DNA from: Rhinopithecus roxellana
Taxonomy: Eukaryota; Chordata; Mammalia; Primates; Cercopithecidae
Assembly: GCF_007565055.1 (NCBI RefSeq)
Contig: NC_044557.1
Span: 140,930,493-140,994,492 of the forward strand
Direction: 5' to 3'
DNA length: 64,000 nucleotides
The notes beneath the pieces are model-generated. The model had not been told where the DNA came from and ran no database searches. It saw only the letters and a program-made list of their open reading frames with translations. Position numbers and translations under genes: made by a program. Positions 11,313 to 23,670 of this stretch are shown piece by piece; the stretch's first letter is position 1, and the number at the start of each line of letters is the position of its first letter.

Positions 11313-11457
11313 AGAGAGATGGGAGGATTGCTTGAGTCTGGGAGGTCAAGGCTGCAGTGAGCTGTGATTGCCCCACTGCACTTCAACCTGGACAACAGTG
11401 TGATACCTTGTCGCAAATAAACAAACAAAAAACAAAAACAAAAAAAAACAACAACGG
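11313..11457 (+). mobile_element. Alu right-monomer fragment (old)
   Basis: Sense Alu 3' half from 'gggaggattgcttgag' onwards, with a degraded tail of CAAACAAAAA type. Diverged, AluJ/FRAM-like. Confidence 0.75.
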
Positions 11458-11543
11458 AAAAAAACTGGTGACATAATACCTGAAGGCACTTCCATTGTAC
11501 CTTATATGTAGAAACATACATATAATGTTTTATATGTACTTGA

Positions 11544-11637
11544 TGTATTTGATTTTATTTATCAAAAAATGTATTTGATTTTATTGTATGTATTTGATTT
11601 AATGTAACGTATGTATTTGATTTTATTTATCAAAAAA
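11544..11637. repeat. Local repeat of a 26-bp A+T-rich unit
   Basis: The 26-bp unit starting TGTATTTGATTTTATTTATC occurs at 11544-11569 and again exactly at 11612-11637, with degenerate copies between. Confidence 0.85.
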
Positions 11638-12255
11638 GTATATGCTTTGTATTAACATGTTGCCTTTACTTTAAATATCCTGGGACAATCAAGAAAAGAA
11701 CAAATGATAATATTTCCAAGAGAAATATTTAAAAATAGGAAGGTAAAAGAAATTATCTCAAAAACTCAAAATTCAACTAACTTCCAAAAAATGATGAGCG
11801 TATAATTTTCTTTGAAGTTTACCTGAATGTGAAAAACATATTATAGTTTTTTAATCATATAAAAATATTGCAGCTTCAAGTGGGGAAACATGCATGTACA
11901 GTTACAAACACACATTGGCTATTTGACAATTACAGCAGTAGAATGCACTAGAGGCTTAGCAATGTATTGTTTTCATTATAAAATTAAAATTTATTAATAT
12001 AAGTTTGAGTATGAACTCTGTAACAAAGATAAAACCTGGCTAAATAGCTATAATAATTCATGTCAACAAAAGACAACTTTTAAAGTTAGAAAGAATTGCT
12101 TAACAGAGTGACCTGGATAGAGAAGTTACATGTTATCTTGAGACGTTAATGTTTTTGTAACATGTATGTTAATCAATTAACCTCACAGAATAGAAAAGAT
12201 AGCCATACTATGATGGACATAAAACAAAAGTGGAAAAATTGGCCGGGATGTAAAT
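11638..12255. other. No recognised feature
   Basis: A+T-rich sequence without a named repeat or coding signal. Confidence 0.5.
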
Positions 12256-12265
12256 AAAGTAAGCT

Positions 12266-12567
12266 CCTGGCCAGAGGTGGTGGCTCATGCCTGTAATCTC
12301 AGCACTTTGAGATGCCAAGGCGTGAGGATCTCTTGAGCTCAGGAGTTTAAGACCATTCTGGCCAACATAACAAAACCTCACCTCTACTGAAAATCAGAAA
12401 AATTACCAAGGCATGGTGGCACAACCTGTCGTCGCAGCTACTTGGGAGGCTGAGGTAGGAGGATAGCTTGAGCCAGGGAGATTGAGGCTGCAGTGAGCTG
12501 TGTTCATGCCACTGCACTCCAGCCTGGGCAACAGAGTAAGACTCTTGTCTCAAAAAAAAAAAAAAAA
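12266..12567 (+). mobile_element. Old Alu (AluJ-like)
   Basis: Sense dimeric Alu, diverged. Its upstream target-site duplication AAAGTAAGCT (12256-12265) recurs at 12872-12881, beyond the next Alu. The next Alu therefore inserted into this element's A-tail. Confidence 0.88.
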
Positions 12568-12568
12568 C

Positions 12569-12871
12569 GGTCAGGCGCAGGGGCCTGTAATCTCAACACT
12601 TTGGGAGGCTGAGGCGGGCGGGTCATGAGGTCAAGAGATCCAGACCATCCTGGCCAACACGGTGAAACCCTGTCTGTACTAAAAATACAAAAATTAGCTG
12701 GGCGTGGTGGTGGGTGCCTGTAATTCCAGCTACTTGAGATGCTGAGGCAGGAGAATCGCTTAAACCCGGGAAGCAGAGGTTGCAGTGAGCCAAGATCACA
12801 CCGCTGCACTCCAGCCTGGGTGACAGAGCAAGACTCCATCTCAAAAAAAAAAAAAAAAAGAAAGAAAGAAA
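12569..12871 (+). mobile_element. Alu (AluS-like) inserted in the preceding Alu's A-tail
   Basis: Sense dimeric Alu starting right after a 15-A run. Its own duplication is hidden in the A-tract. Younger than its neighbour by nesting order. Confidence 0.9.
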
Positions 12872-12923
12872 AAAGTAAGCTTCAATTAAGAGGAAATTCT
12901 GTATTTAATTAAAAGTAGGAACC

Positions 12924-13065
12924 AAATATTTATGGAGTCCCTATTGTAAGCAAGACACTGAGCTTGTAACCCTACATTTATTAACTTATTTAAGCTCCTC
13001 AATCCACCTGTGATTAGCTATTTTCCCCAAAATGCTCTCATACAGTAAGAAGGAAGGATCAAAAT
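12924..13065 (+). repeat. MIR SINE, sense
   Basis: Diverged match to the MIR core: 'atttatggagtccctattgt', 'acttatttaagctcctca', then 'gctattttcccc'. Confidence 0.55.
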
Positions 13066-13589
13066 ACTTACAAAGAGGGTGAAAACAAAATAACCCTAAA
13101 ATCTATAAGAAAGCGCGGCACACAGTAACGTTACCACAGAGAGTATAAACAACATCGGTTTCTCGTTCTGTTCATCTCTGACCAAACTTGTACAAATACT
13201 TCTCCCCAGCTGACTGACGCCAGAGCAAGGGGCTGCTCAGGTGAAACAGGCAATATCTGAAGCATGAAGAACCATCCTTCCTGCCTCTATTCTTTTTACC
13301 AATATAATTTTCTAGTGGTGAGATTCAAAATGCAGTAAAACCTCAGAAATGACACTAGAGTCCTTAATTAACTGCTTTTTTCTTACAATTTTGGGAGACC
13401 GTGGCAAATCACACACAAAAAAATAATGGTATGCTAGATTTAATTAAACAAATGCATACAACTTTTACATTATATCCTGGGTTCAGGATACATTTAGCCT
13501 CAAACTGTGTGAACCCTGTACATTCAAATCTGTGCAGCAAAAAACTGAACTTCAGAGTAAGGCTAGCAGGCAATATAGCCTACGTCCTA
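13066..13589. other. No recognised feature
   Basis: Unique-looking sequence. The small frame at 13401-13595 has no recognisable domain. Confidence 0.5.
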
Positions 13590-13780
13590 GAATAAGAAAG
13601 ACCTGTGTTCAAATCCTGACTTTTCTACTTGCTAAATTGTCAGCCTTCAGTGCATTCACTTGTGTAAAATGGGAATAATAACAACAACAGTATCTACTCC
13701 ATAGGGTCATTGTGATGATTAAATGACAGGATCTATACCAAGCATGTAGGAGGTATGCATTATAATACCATCAATTTAGT
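13590..13780 (-). repeat. MIR SINE, antisense
   Basis: Clear antisense MIR: 'gtgttcaaatcctgac', 'gtgtaaaatgggaataat', 'catagggtcattgtgatgat', 'taaatgacaggatc', in that order. Confidence 0.8.
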
Positions 13781-13813
13781 TTTACTATATTAACTCTTTT
13801 AAAGCACTCACAC

Positions 13814-13856
13814 AGTGTGTGTATGTACATGTACGTGTGTGTGTGTATGCATGTGC
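13814..13856. repeat. Imperfect (TG)n repeat
   Basis: GT-rich run interrupted by ATGTAC steps. Confidence 0.8.
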
Positions 13857-14039
13857 TAGAAATCTCTTGGTAATAAAGTCAACCCAATGCAGATTTTGTG
13901 AATGAATATATTCTAACCTAAAAATGCAATTAATTCTAACACCATGTTATACAATTCTTTCCTTTTAGCAGAGAATTTTTTTTTCTTTACTGGGAGGCAC
14001 GTGCCACGATGAAAAAAGAAGCTATTTGAGTATTGATGA

Positions 14040-14210
14040 GTTCAGGTGAAAACTCTAGCTGTCACTCATTAGCTAGCAATTTCAAGTCACAACTTTCCTA
14101 TTCTCAGTTTTCTCATACTTTGCATAATCTCTGGTATGAAGATTAACGGAACTACTTGACACAGATTGGGCCCCAAATAAACAGTACTTTTTATCATTAT
14201 TATTGTTGTT
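14040..14210 (-). repeat. MIR SINE, antisense
   Basis: 'caatttcaagtcacaacttt', 'cagttttctcat', a short 'taatctctggtatgaagatt' and 'aataaacagta' fit the antisense MIR layout. Confidence 0.6.
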
Positions 14211-15232
14211 AGTCAGTCTTCACCTTCTTATTTCAGTGCTCAATATTTAATTTGTATTATAACCAAGACTGAACATTAAAAATGTGTGAAGGACATTTTA
14301 AAGTCCTTTAATAGAATATGTCTTCATCTTACTACCAATTGCTGTGACGTAAGAGATCAACTTAATTAATTAGAGAGATAAATGCTATATAATTTGCCAA
14401 ATTATTGGCATTTGTTGAGTCACATGGCCTCTTCCCTCGCCTAGTAGAAATGTTAACTGATTGTTTTCAAAAGGAACATGGGATATTGAAAATGTTTCGG
14501 AAAATCTCTGTGGTCACATGTTGACACTATGGAGTCTTGGGAAGCTTACTGATACATTTCCATGAGATGCAAATACAAGAATTGTTTTTCCTTTTGGGTT
14601 ATGCTTAGACATGAAGATAATTCAAAGCATGATAGATACACTTTTCACCTGGATTTTTAAATGACAGTAACGTATTTGGGTATAAAGAATACAAAGTCAA
14701 TATTATATTAGTTTGGCTATTTCAGAAAAAAACCAAAAAGCCTGCAGTGACCTCCAGCAATAATAGATTTTTAAATCGACAGCTGGTTAACATTATCAGA
14801 ATGAATCATGGAGCAGAAGTGACAGCTGGATTCGAGCCAGGGAGGCCAAAAGATACCAAAGGTAATTTCTGTGTTTTAAAAGGAGTTTTTTTTTTTTTAG
14901 TGCCTCTGACCTGGTGCTACATACATCTTAATTTAAGGCGACAGGTAGTGTGATAAAAAAACAAAGTACAATTATAGCTAAAACCCAAAGGATCTGAACA
15001 AATACAAGTGTCTTAAAAGCAGTATATTTTGCAACCAGAGCAAGGCCTCCACTCTGCCCAAGAACTCTTGGCTAAATGCTGGAAATACCTAGTGTTCTAT
15101 TTAGAGCAGTTTAATGTTTTTTTTAAAATAAGGAATAAACTGTATCTGTTTTTATGGTCGAGTTAAAACAAGACTCCTACCTGTAAGCTTGACAGGTAAA
15201 GCCACACCAATCTTTTCAGCTTTAAAACCAGT

Positions 15233-15258
15233 AAAAAAAAAAAAAAAAAAAAAAAAAA
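15233..15258 (+). repeat. Poly(A) tract, 26 nt
   Basis: Uninterrupted A run. Confidence 0.95.
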
Positions 15259-15631
15259 TCTGTTTTATGCTTCTCAGCGTAGATAACAAAGTTATGTAGG
15301 TTTTCTCCCTTCAGATTTAGTGTAAATGTCCCCACCTGACACACGCAAAACCAAACTATCAAACAGAATGATGATGCTGATGTGCAACACCTGTACTTTC
15401 AGGGCCTCCAACAAAGGAAGACAGAAACTTCTTCATACACACCTGCTGGATGGGTGGACGCCTTTAACCTCTTCTTCTCCTGATGGGTCTCCACAAGGCA
15501 GAAATGGAAAAGAGGACTCGTCAGAGAGGCACTAAGAAGGACAGGCAAACAAAACTGCCCTTCATTACAAGATTTAAATATTTAATTATAGAATATATCT
15601 GGCAACATGCTGGGAAGGAAACTTTATATTA

Positions 15632-15633
<2 letters not shown>

Positions 15634-15682
<49 letters not shown>
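15634..15682 (+). repeat. Poly(A) tract, 49 nt
   Basis: Uninterrupted run of about 49 A, preceded by TTAATAAA. It looks like a fresh retroposon tail, but I do not recognise a retroposon body upstream. Confidence 0.9.
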
Positions 15683-15683
<1 letters not shown>

Positions 15684-15805
15684 ACAGAATTCACAATTGT
15701 TCCTAGCCAAGCTGGAAAAAAGAAAGAAAAGTAGGTTTCTAAAAACACCAAAAGAAGACATCATTTAAAGCAAACAAAACTTATGACATTTTGTAGCATG
15801 TATGG

Positions 15806-16178
15806 TGTATTAGTTCAGTCTCACACTGCTGTAAAGAACTGCCCAAGACTAGGTAATTTATAAAGGAAAGAAGTTGAATTGACTCACAGTTCCACGAGGC
15901 TGAGGAGGCCTCAGGAAACTCACAATAATGGCCGAAGGGGAAGCAGGCACCTCTTACATGGCAGCAGGTGAGAGAGCCTGTGAGACAATGCAGGAAAAAC
16001 TACCATTTATAAAACCGTTAGATGTTGTGAGAATTCACTCACTATCACATACAAGCAAGTTCACACACCAAACCAGCATGAGGGAAACCACCCGTCACCC
16101 AGTGACTTCCCTCCCTCAACATGTGGGGATTACAATTCAAGTTGAGATTTGGGTGTGGACACAGAGCCTAATCAATTC
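15806..16178 (-). mobile_element. MaLR solo LTR (MST/THE1-like), antisense
   Basis: Reads as the reverse complement of a MaLR LTR. It starts TGTATTAGTTCAG, passes 'actcacagttccac' and 'ctcaacatgtggggattaca', and ends with 'gagatttgggtgtggacaca'. Diverged. The 5-bp flanks TATGG and TTTGG match at four of five bases. The 93-aa frame across it is LTR sequence. Confidence 0.85.
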
Positions 16179-18049
16179 ATTTGGTATGCAATTCTTATAT
16201 AATTTCTAGATAGATAATTTCTAGATAATTAGATAAATTCTAGAACATTTATCAAGCATAAATGCAGTATATATGTCTCCAAAAAAAAATACTTTTGAAA
16301 GACAAAGACATGTCGTTTACAGAGCTTAAACATTTGCATACTTAATTTGGTACCTTATGTATTCAGACTATTTTTTAAATAATATATAATTGTTTTAATC
16401 TACTTTTTTTAAAACTTGAATTGATAAATAGATGAATCATGACAAGATGAACAAATATACTATCTTTTTGGGAAAATGTTTAATCAAACTACTTAAAGCA
16501 CAAGAAAAATTTTTAAATCTAATGATTGTACAACTTGAAGTACCACATTATAGAAAAAACAAAATTTTCCACTTTGCAACACCATTTGAAAGAACACTAT
16601 GCGTAGTAGGTAATATAGTAATGAGACTTTGTAGATGTTAAGGCAATTGGAACTTAATTACACTTAAAAATAGTTTCAAACACTGGATTAAATTCCCACA
16701 TCATCAAACAATAAGATGTCTTTTAAGTATCTTAATTTATAAAACAATTGTCTTCAATTACTATATATATGGTATAGCTAGCTGGTTTTTACAAAACAAG
16801 ATTTTTGTCCAACATTAATAGTTTGTATACAGAGAAATCATTTATTTCACTGAGAAAAAATAGGAATACTCAAATACACCACCCTCATTTGTTACACTGC
16901 AATCTGTTTCAAGGCTTGAGGGGGGGAAACTCAAAGGTTGTGTGTATTTCAAGTGTTAGATGTGGGCAGAAACAGAATCCCTTTGGAGTTTCTGGAAGAT
17001 GAAAGAATGAACAATTTTCTTTCATGCTCTTTTCTCATCAGAGATAGAACAGATTTGCAAAGTTACCACCTAGCCAAATACTATTCTAAGCTCTGGAATT
17101 CTTCCCAAAAGTTGCAAGCGGGTAATTTTTTTAATCAAATAAAGTGATTTAGTCATTTGTGTGATATCATCATTTAAGAGAGCAAGTCCTCATACCAAAC
17201 AAGAGCATTATTTTAACAACCCCTATTTCAGTGGCCACCCTTCTAACCCACGACTGAACTTTGGCAGTAGTTAAAATTCAAATCGGACTGTCCACTACCT
17301 ATAAATGAAGCTACAAAGGGTTGACAGTGTGAGGATCAGTTTGGAGCAAGCTAATAGGTTTTAGTGCCTGAAACTTTTGATAATCTGGCTTTAAGTGTCA
17401 TGGGTCTTTCAAGGTGGATTCCATCTGTCCTATAAAGTTATGTATTGAAACATAATGCATCCCTTTGATCTCCTTTGTAAAAACCCTATGAAGTCAACAA
17501 AATGCCCCCATTGACTCAACAGCCAGATCCCCAACCTGTTGACATGAAAGATTTTAACAGTTGTAAGTGTTTGTAAACAGTAAGTGAGCTGTGTGTTGAA
17601 AGTCTCTCAATAAAAAGGCACAGAGATGGGCTGAGTCTTGCCACAGGTACAGGCTGTCCTACTAATATTTTGTACCACAATAAAACAAAAGAGTGCAGCT
17701 CACACAAGGATTAGGCCTGATAATGTCCATTACATAAGTTTCCAAAGTCATTCTTCAATAATGTGTTTATCTTGAAAAGCATAATAAATTTGATTTTCAA
17801 ATCACTTATGTTAGTGAACAAAAATATTCCAACAACATAGGTATATACCATGGTAAATAACACAAATAAGATATACATGTGTATATTTATGTATTTATAT
17901 ATATGTATATATGTTTATAGTACAAGTATTATAACACATGAAGATATGTACAATGTATACCCAAGACAGACACATAGAGGAAACTATGTACAGTGAAAAT
18001 TGCATTGATTTTTGTAGTCAGAAAGATCCAAGTCTAAATATTGGTTGTT
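16179..18049. other. No recognised feature
   Basis: A+T-rich unique-looking sequence. Several 60-70-codon frames (16432-16641, 16805-17147, 17516-17707) lack any domain or coding bias I can see. Confidence 0.5.
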
Positions 18050-18190
18050 ACTACTGAGTGATCTTGAACATTTTTCTTATCTTTAGAAATGAATAGGTAC
18101 TAATACCCACTTAAACTGACTGTTTGGATTAGTTGAGATCAGTTATATTAAGCACTTGGCAAATAGTAACAATCAACATATACTGTTTCT
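18050..18190 (-). repeat. MIR SINE, antisense
   Basis: 'gagtgatcttgaacattttt', 'tttggattagttgagatc', 'taagcacttggcaaatagta' fit antisense MIR. Confidence 0.6.
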
Positions 18191-18419
18191 CTTTTCCTTC
18201 TCCATATCAGCATCGTACCCATATGTAAGTTCCAGTTTTTATTCAATATTAGAATTTAATGAATCTCCTGCATCAGTATTAACATATGTCCTCATGTTCT
18301 TGCATCATGGAACACAGATTTGAGGGGCTGTCTTTGAATAGCAAGGAAATTGTGGTCTGTCTGAAGTCTGCAATTCCCTGTTGACGTATCTGCTAACAAG
18401 GGAAAATCTTGTCTGTCCT

Positions 18420-18700
18420 TCAACACTCAGCTCAGGTGTCACCTTCTCTGTGATAACTCTCGCAGCCCTGCTGGACAACAATAATGAACTGTTCTTTGCT
18501 CTCCAAAATCTTGGCTTATGCCATTATCATAATACTTATTAAATTGCATGTAATTTAATTTAACTAAATTATAATCAGTTCTTGTCCAGCCAGCTTCCTC
18601 TAAGAGAAATTGAGTTCCATGAGATCAGATCTGTATCTTAGTCTTCCTGAACCCCTTGGCATGCAGCTTAGAGCCTGGAAGATAGCAAACACACAACATT
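18420..18700 (+). repeat. L2 LINE 3' end, sense
   Basis: Diverged L2: 'cttcaacactcagctcaggt', 'gtcaccttctctg', then 'ttgagttccatgagatcaga' and 'gcttagagcctgg'. Confidence 0.7.
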
Positions 18701-19149
18701 TGCCCATTTTTCTTACATTGTGCCTACAATCACCTACTCAACAATGAGTAAGACTTAAACATATATAAACAATGGCCATTAACCTAAAGAATCAAATACT
18801 TTTAAGTCCTTCTCAAATCTTGGGACTATCCCTCGATATTATTTCAGCATCTTACTCCTCAGCCACCTCAAAGATCTGCTGATTTTCTAACACCATCTAG
18901 CCAAGCATCTGACAGATGGCTCTGAGATCTGCACTGTCTTTATGTGTATAAACCAACAAATGTTCCACCCAGTGGCATATGTGTTCACATATTATCAATG
19001 CTAGATGCTTTGAGCTTGCAAACAGAGCCCTGCTGAGGAAATGTACATCTCTCGTGGATTCATCTAAACACATAAGCCTTTTATTTAATTTGAAATTAGT
19101 AATCATGTATAGCTGACCATTTACAGATTTATTCCCTGTATGCATATTT
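18701..19149. other. No recognised feature
   Basis: Spacer between two L2 pieces, possibly diverged L2. No coding signal. Confidence 0.4.
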
Positions 19150-19690
19150 TGCCTCATCTTCCACAGTGATTGCCACCAAAGTGATCTGCCTAAAGCTCAG
19201 ATCTGATTATGTCAGTTTCATAACCAAAAATTCTGTATCACCAATGATAAAATCTAAACTAAACATGAACCAGTCGTAAGCAAACTACCTTCCACTTGCC
19301 AAATGTGCCATGCTCGCTTGTGTCTCTATTCCTTTTCAAATGTTGTCCCACATCCTAAAATATCATTTTCATGGTTTTCCTATTTAAAAAGTCATTTCCC
19401 TTCCTCTTGGTTTCAGAAAAATTCTCAGCTGCTCTGAAAAAACCGTAACACTTTCTCCCCTTACCCACTGATGACCTGAGTACCCATCCACTCTGCTGCT
19501 GGGACAGAAAGGGCAGAATGTAGGTGTACATACCATGCCTCGTAAGACGGCCCTGTAGGTATTTTTATACATACATGCATGCATCACAAGGTCATATGCT
19601 ATTTAAGAATAGAAACTGAGTTTTGTTCTTCAGTTGTATACTCACAGCCTGGAACACTGCATGTGCCTAATTATTTGTTAAGTAAGTGAA
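19150..19690 (+). repeat. L2 LINE fragment, sense
   Basis: 'ccaaagtgatctgcctaaag', 'ctgattatgtcagtttc', 'ataaaatctaaact', and the 3' section with 'gaatagaaactgagttttgt', 'cacagcctggaacactgcat' follow the L2 order. Confidence 0.65.
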
Positions 19691-20036
19691 TTATTATGGA
19701 GATCAGATCTTTATTCTCCATAAAGAATTTATAGTAACTTTGTATAGATACACATGTAATCACAAAGTTTAAATAAAACACTACAAGATATAAATGAAAT
19801 TTTGGGGATCAGGACTAAGAAAGTTAGCAGAGTAGGGTGGGCTTAGTCACCTACAAAAGGATACTTGAAATTATGTCAGGTTATTTCTTTCATTGAGATC
19901 AAGTCAATCTGAAACTTTTACACACCCCCCTTACTAGCCAAGAGTTCCTCGAGACTACCAGATAATATAAGAGTAGTCACAAGTACACATTTCAATGGAA
20001 TGCATTTTTGACCTCATAGCACTAGTAAAATTTCAG
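19691..20036. other. No recognised feature
   Basis: Unique-looking sequence, no coding signal. Confidence 0.5.
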
Positions 20037-20395
20037 GACCAGGCATAGCGGCTTACAACTATAATCCCAGCACTTTGAGAGTCTGAGGCAGGAGGATTGC
20101 TTGAAGCCATGAGTTTGAGACCAGCCTGGGCAACATAGCAAGACCTCATCTCTACAAAAAATACCCCATCTCTACAAAATATATATATATATATATATAT
20201 ATATTTAAATAGCCAGGCACAGTGGCACATGCCTGTAGTCCCAGCTACTCAGGAGGCTGAAGTGGGAGGATCACTTGAGCCCAAGAGTTCAAGGTTGCAG
20301 TGAGCTAGGATAGTGCACTGCACTCCAGTCTGGGCACCAGAACAAAATCCTGTCTCAAAAATAAATAAATCAATTAATCAATTAATTAAATAATT
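20037..20395 (+). mobile_element. Old Alu (AluJ-like) with an internal (TA)n expansion
   Basis: Sense Alu. The middle A-rich linker is duplicated ('ccatctctacaaaa' occurs twice) and holds a (TA)n run at 20178-20203. The tail is (AAAT)n/(AATT)n-like. Confidence 0.85.
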
Positions 20396-21098
20396 AAAAT
20401 AAAAGTAAATTTTCTAAAGCCCAGAGCAGTAAGACACTGGAATAAGCGCAGGAGTAGACAACAAATGGTTATTCCCCAAGAACGTGGGGCTCTGGGCTGC
20501 TACTGGCAGTGCCAAAAAAGCATATCCTCCTCTGACTCTCTGGAAAACCCAGAGCAGCAGCTTTCAGAACAGTGGGAGTGCGGGGATGCACAGGAACAAA
20601 GGCTGGCACGTAAACCATTCCCCCCAGTTCTGCCTAAGAGGTGTTTTCTGAGCTGAGCCTGGATCCATGCCATCAGGCTACATCAACCAGCCTCAGAATT
20701 CCAAGATTAAATAATGCATTAGATTGTTATTTTGTCACAAATGAGATATGATAAATGCTCGACATTTTTGCCTCCCCAGAAACAGATCAGCTACCCCAGA
20801 AAGAAAGCAAGGCCTTGGCTCTCTCTGTAGAAAGGGAAAGAGAGACAGAGATTTCAGGTAGACAGGCCATGAGCAAGGAACTTGGGCCTGCTTGATTTGT
20901 TACTCCTGAGACCTGTTATCTTTAGGGAGTAATGGAATAAAACAAGTAGCTAGCTGAAGATTATTCAGAGAATAAAAAGCAGAGTATAAAGTCCAGCAGT
21001 GCACTTGCAGTATTGCTAACTGAAGCATTCTAATTATCCTGCTGGCTTGATTCTGGCATTGGGATTCTAGATTTTTCCTCCTATTTATGCTTTTGTCA
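20396..21098. other. No recognised feature
   Basis: Slightly more G+C-rich than its surroundings, but no named repeat or exon recognised. Confidence 0.5.
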
Positions 21099-21108
21099 TA
21101 GATAGATG

Positions 21109-21159
<51 letters not shown>

Positions 21160-21175
21160 GGATAGATAGATAGAT
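21099..21175. repeat. (GATA)n microsatellite
   Basis: About 19 GATA units with GATG interruptions. The minus-strand frames with YLSI repeats come from it. Confidence 0.95.
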
Positions 21176-21278
21176 ATGATTCGTCATTTTCTAAGTTCTC
21201 ATGTTTCCTGACTTTACATTTTTTATTGGGTGTCAAGATCTCTAGGGCAGCCATCATCTCTAGTTGTCTTCTATTCTT

Positions 21279-21583
21279 TTTTTTTTTTTTTTTTTTTTTT
21301 TTGATGGGGAGTCTCACTGTGTCGCCCAGGCTGGAGTGCAGTGGCCGGATCTCAGCTCACTGCAAGCTCCGCCTCCCGGGTTCACGCCATTCTCCTGCCT
21401 CAGCCTCCCGAGTAGCTGGGACTACAGGCGCCCGCCACCACGCCCGGCTAATTTTTTGTATTTTTAGTAGAGATGGGGTTTCACCGGGTTAGCCAGGATG
21501 GTCTCGATTTCCTGACCTCGTGATCCGCCTGCCTCGGCCTCCCAAAGTGCTGGGATTACAGGCGTGAGCCACCGCGCCCGGCA
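21279..21583 (-). mobile_element. Young AluY of Old World monkey type
   Basis: Almost consensus antisense AluY. Perfect 14-bp target-site duplication TGTCTTCTATTCTT at 21265-21278 and 21584-21597. Its GTGGCCGGATCTCAGCTCAC block is the form I associate with cercopithecid AluYR-type subfamilies. Confidence 0.93.
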
Positions 21584-21689
21584 TGTCTTCTATTCTTGCT
21601 AAAGAAAAGACAAATCTCTGTGTACACAGTTATTGAAGAGTCTATGGCATAACAAAAAACTGATAAATAGGAATAAACTATTCATCATC

Positions 21690-21835
21690 TAGCCAAGCCC
21701 CCTCATCTATCAAATGAAGGAATTGAAACTCATGGAAGCTAAGTTACTTGTTCAAAGTCTTTGTATTCACTAAATGGAATAGCTGGAGGTTGAGTCTTAA
21801 CCAGTGATCACACTTTCCACAACACCTTGCTGATT
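21690..21835 (+). repeat. MIR SINE, sense
   Basis: 'catctatcaaatgaaggaat', 'gctaagttacttgttcaaag' and 'ggttgagtcttaacc' give the MIR 3' half. Confidence 0.6.
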
Positions 21836-23670
21836 TTGCTGCCACCTGCCAGATTAGCAATACTCTTATGGTAGGGATGATTTCTGTTCTAAATTGTTAT
21901 AATTAAAGAAGCTGCGCCCCCCATTAGCTCACCTTTAATGTGTTCCAGCGCTTGTTACTTCACGTGTGTATGCTTTTCTGACATGGTTGTAGGGAAGCAG
22001 AAGAGGAGATCATATCTGAACATAAGCTGAGCTCATCACTGGAATTCAGACATGCCTAGTTACACTAAAGCATTTTCTGGCACAAATAAAAACTATGTCA
22101 TCGGTTCTACTTATTCAACAATTATTTACTGAATATTTATTATGAGCTAAGAACTGTGTGATAGTCAATGAAGATGCAATAAGCAAAAAATACTTTGTTT
22201 CAGCTCTGTAAAATTTACAGTCTAATGTGTAAGAGCCACACACAAATAAGAACATGCAAAAAATCCTTATTTTGCTCCATACAATGACAAATGCCCAGAG
22301 TTGAAGATTAGGTTTTAGAAGGAAGTTACATTTTAAGTCAAACACTAAAGAGAAATAGGCATTTTGCTGCAAGACAGGAGCATTTATAGAACTGTGCTAA
22401 CGAGGAAGTCTATTGTTTGGAACAAAATTTTCCCTATTCCTTGGTAACTGGCCAATACCATTATCCTATGTTGGGGATTATGCACTGCCTAGAGCTAATT
22501 CTAGTTGTTGGTGATGAATTCAATAGTATTCTGTTTCCTCATTAAACATATGGGTTATTTGTTCACTTTAGACTGCCTCTATGAAATTTAGCCTTTTAAC
22601 CACATCTCGTCAATAAGGATTAGACCAACCCTGAGGTCCACAGGGCTGAGCAAATTCTACAACTATTCTTTTTCCATGCTCTGGTTCAGAAATGGGTCAC
22701 ACATATTCAGTACTCTTTAATTATTTGCTGAAATCAGAACGATTCCATTATCTTCTGACTCAGTCCTTTTTTGAGTTTGCAGCAAGCATTCACAGTCACT
22801 CATGTCCTTGACAAGAGATGGTTCTCATCTATCTGGGAGGGTTAAACACTTCAACCAAATGAACAATTTGGGGAGGAATGAATAGAAGATTTGAACAGGG
22901 AAAAGGATGCCTGACAACATCTATAGTGAGTTTCTGCTTGTTTCGATTTATCATATATTCTAAAATATATGCTGGCATTGAAACAGAAAAAAGAAGTAGA
23001 CTATCTGAAGGTAAATTTCACACAATTTGAAAAAGACAAAAATTTCTAACAGCAAAAGGTCATGAAAGATAATAAGCATCTATAACAACTTTTCACTTTG
23101 ACTTGAATATTAATTACCTTGAGGAAACAACATAATACATGACTCACATTTTTCCAACATAAATGTCAACTGAGAAACTTCCAAAAAGCTATCCATAGAT
23201 TGCTATTACTTCTGGGAATATAAAAATAAAATGGTTTTATTTTTTGTTTTCGTATTATAAAATGATGTAATTAGTATTTCATTCCAGAAACAAAGTCAAG
23301 ACTAACAACATCATAAGAGACAACTCAGTTTATACAAGCAGAGTCTTTTAGGTTACTTAGAGCAGTGTTTTTACCTCTCATATAATACTGTAGATTATTA
23401 TAATTCTCTAGTGTGGTCTTCAGGCATGAGACAGAAGAAGACAGGAAGAATAGAATTGAGCTTTAACCACTCAAGTAGGCAAAATGATTTATAGAGGAAG
23501 AAGGAACAGAGAGCAAAAATTTAGGTCAGTTGAAATACTGACCCAGAGGCTCCCTCAGGGTTTGTCATACTATGAGGGGTACCAATCAAAATATCAATGA
23601 TCTGGAATTATATGCCAATGTTTTCTTGGTAAATTTATTTTTAGATAGTTGATTAAAAAATAACTGGAAC
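21836..23670. other. Mostly unrecognised; possible ancient L1M-type stretch near 22110-22330
   Basis: At 22110-22330 'caacaattatttactgaata' and 'aatttacagtctaatg' resemble the old 'body mass' motif of ancient LINE 3' ends, tentatively. The rest carries nothing I recognise. Confidence 0.4.

Larger units (their letters stand above)
14211..15805. other. Unrecognised sequence with two long A-tracts
   Basis: No named repeat or gene. Holds a 26-nt and a 49-nt poly(A) tract (listed separately). Frames at 14747-14953 and 15326-15535 have no domain I recognise. Confidence 0.5.

Noticed and set aside
21099..21175. CRISPR-like array
   Set aside because: A simple 4-bp microsatellite with no spacers. 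No CRISPR repeat structure anywhere in the window, and the host is a eukaryote.
21096..21317. YLSI-repeat protein
   Set aside because: Translation of a GATA microsatellite.
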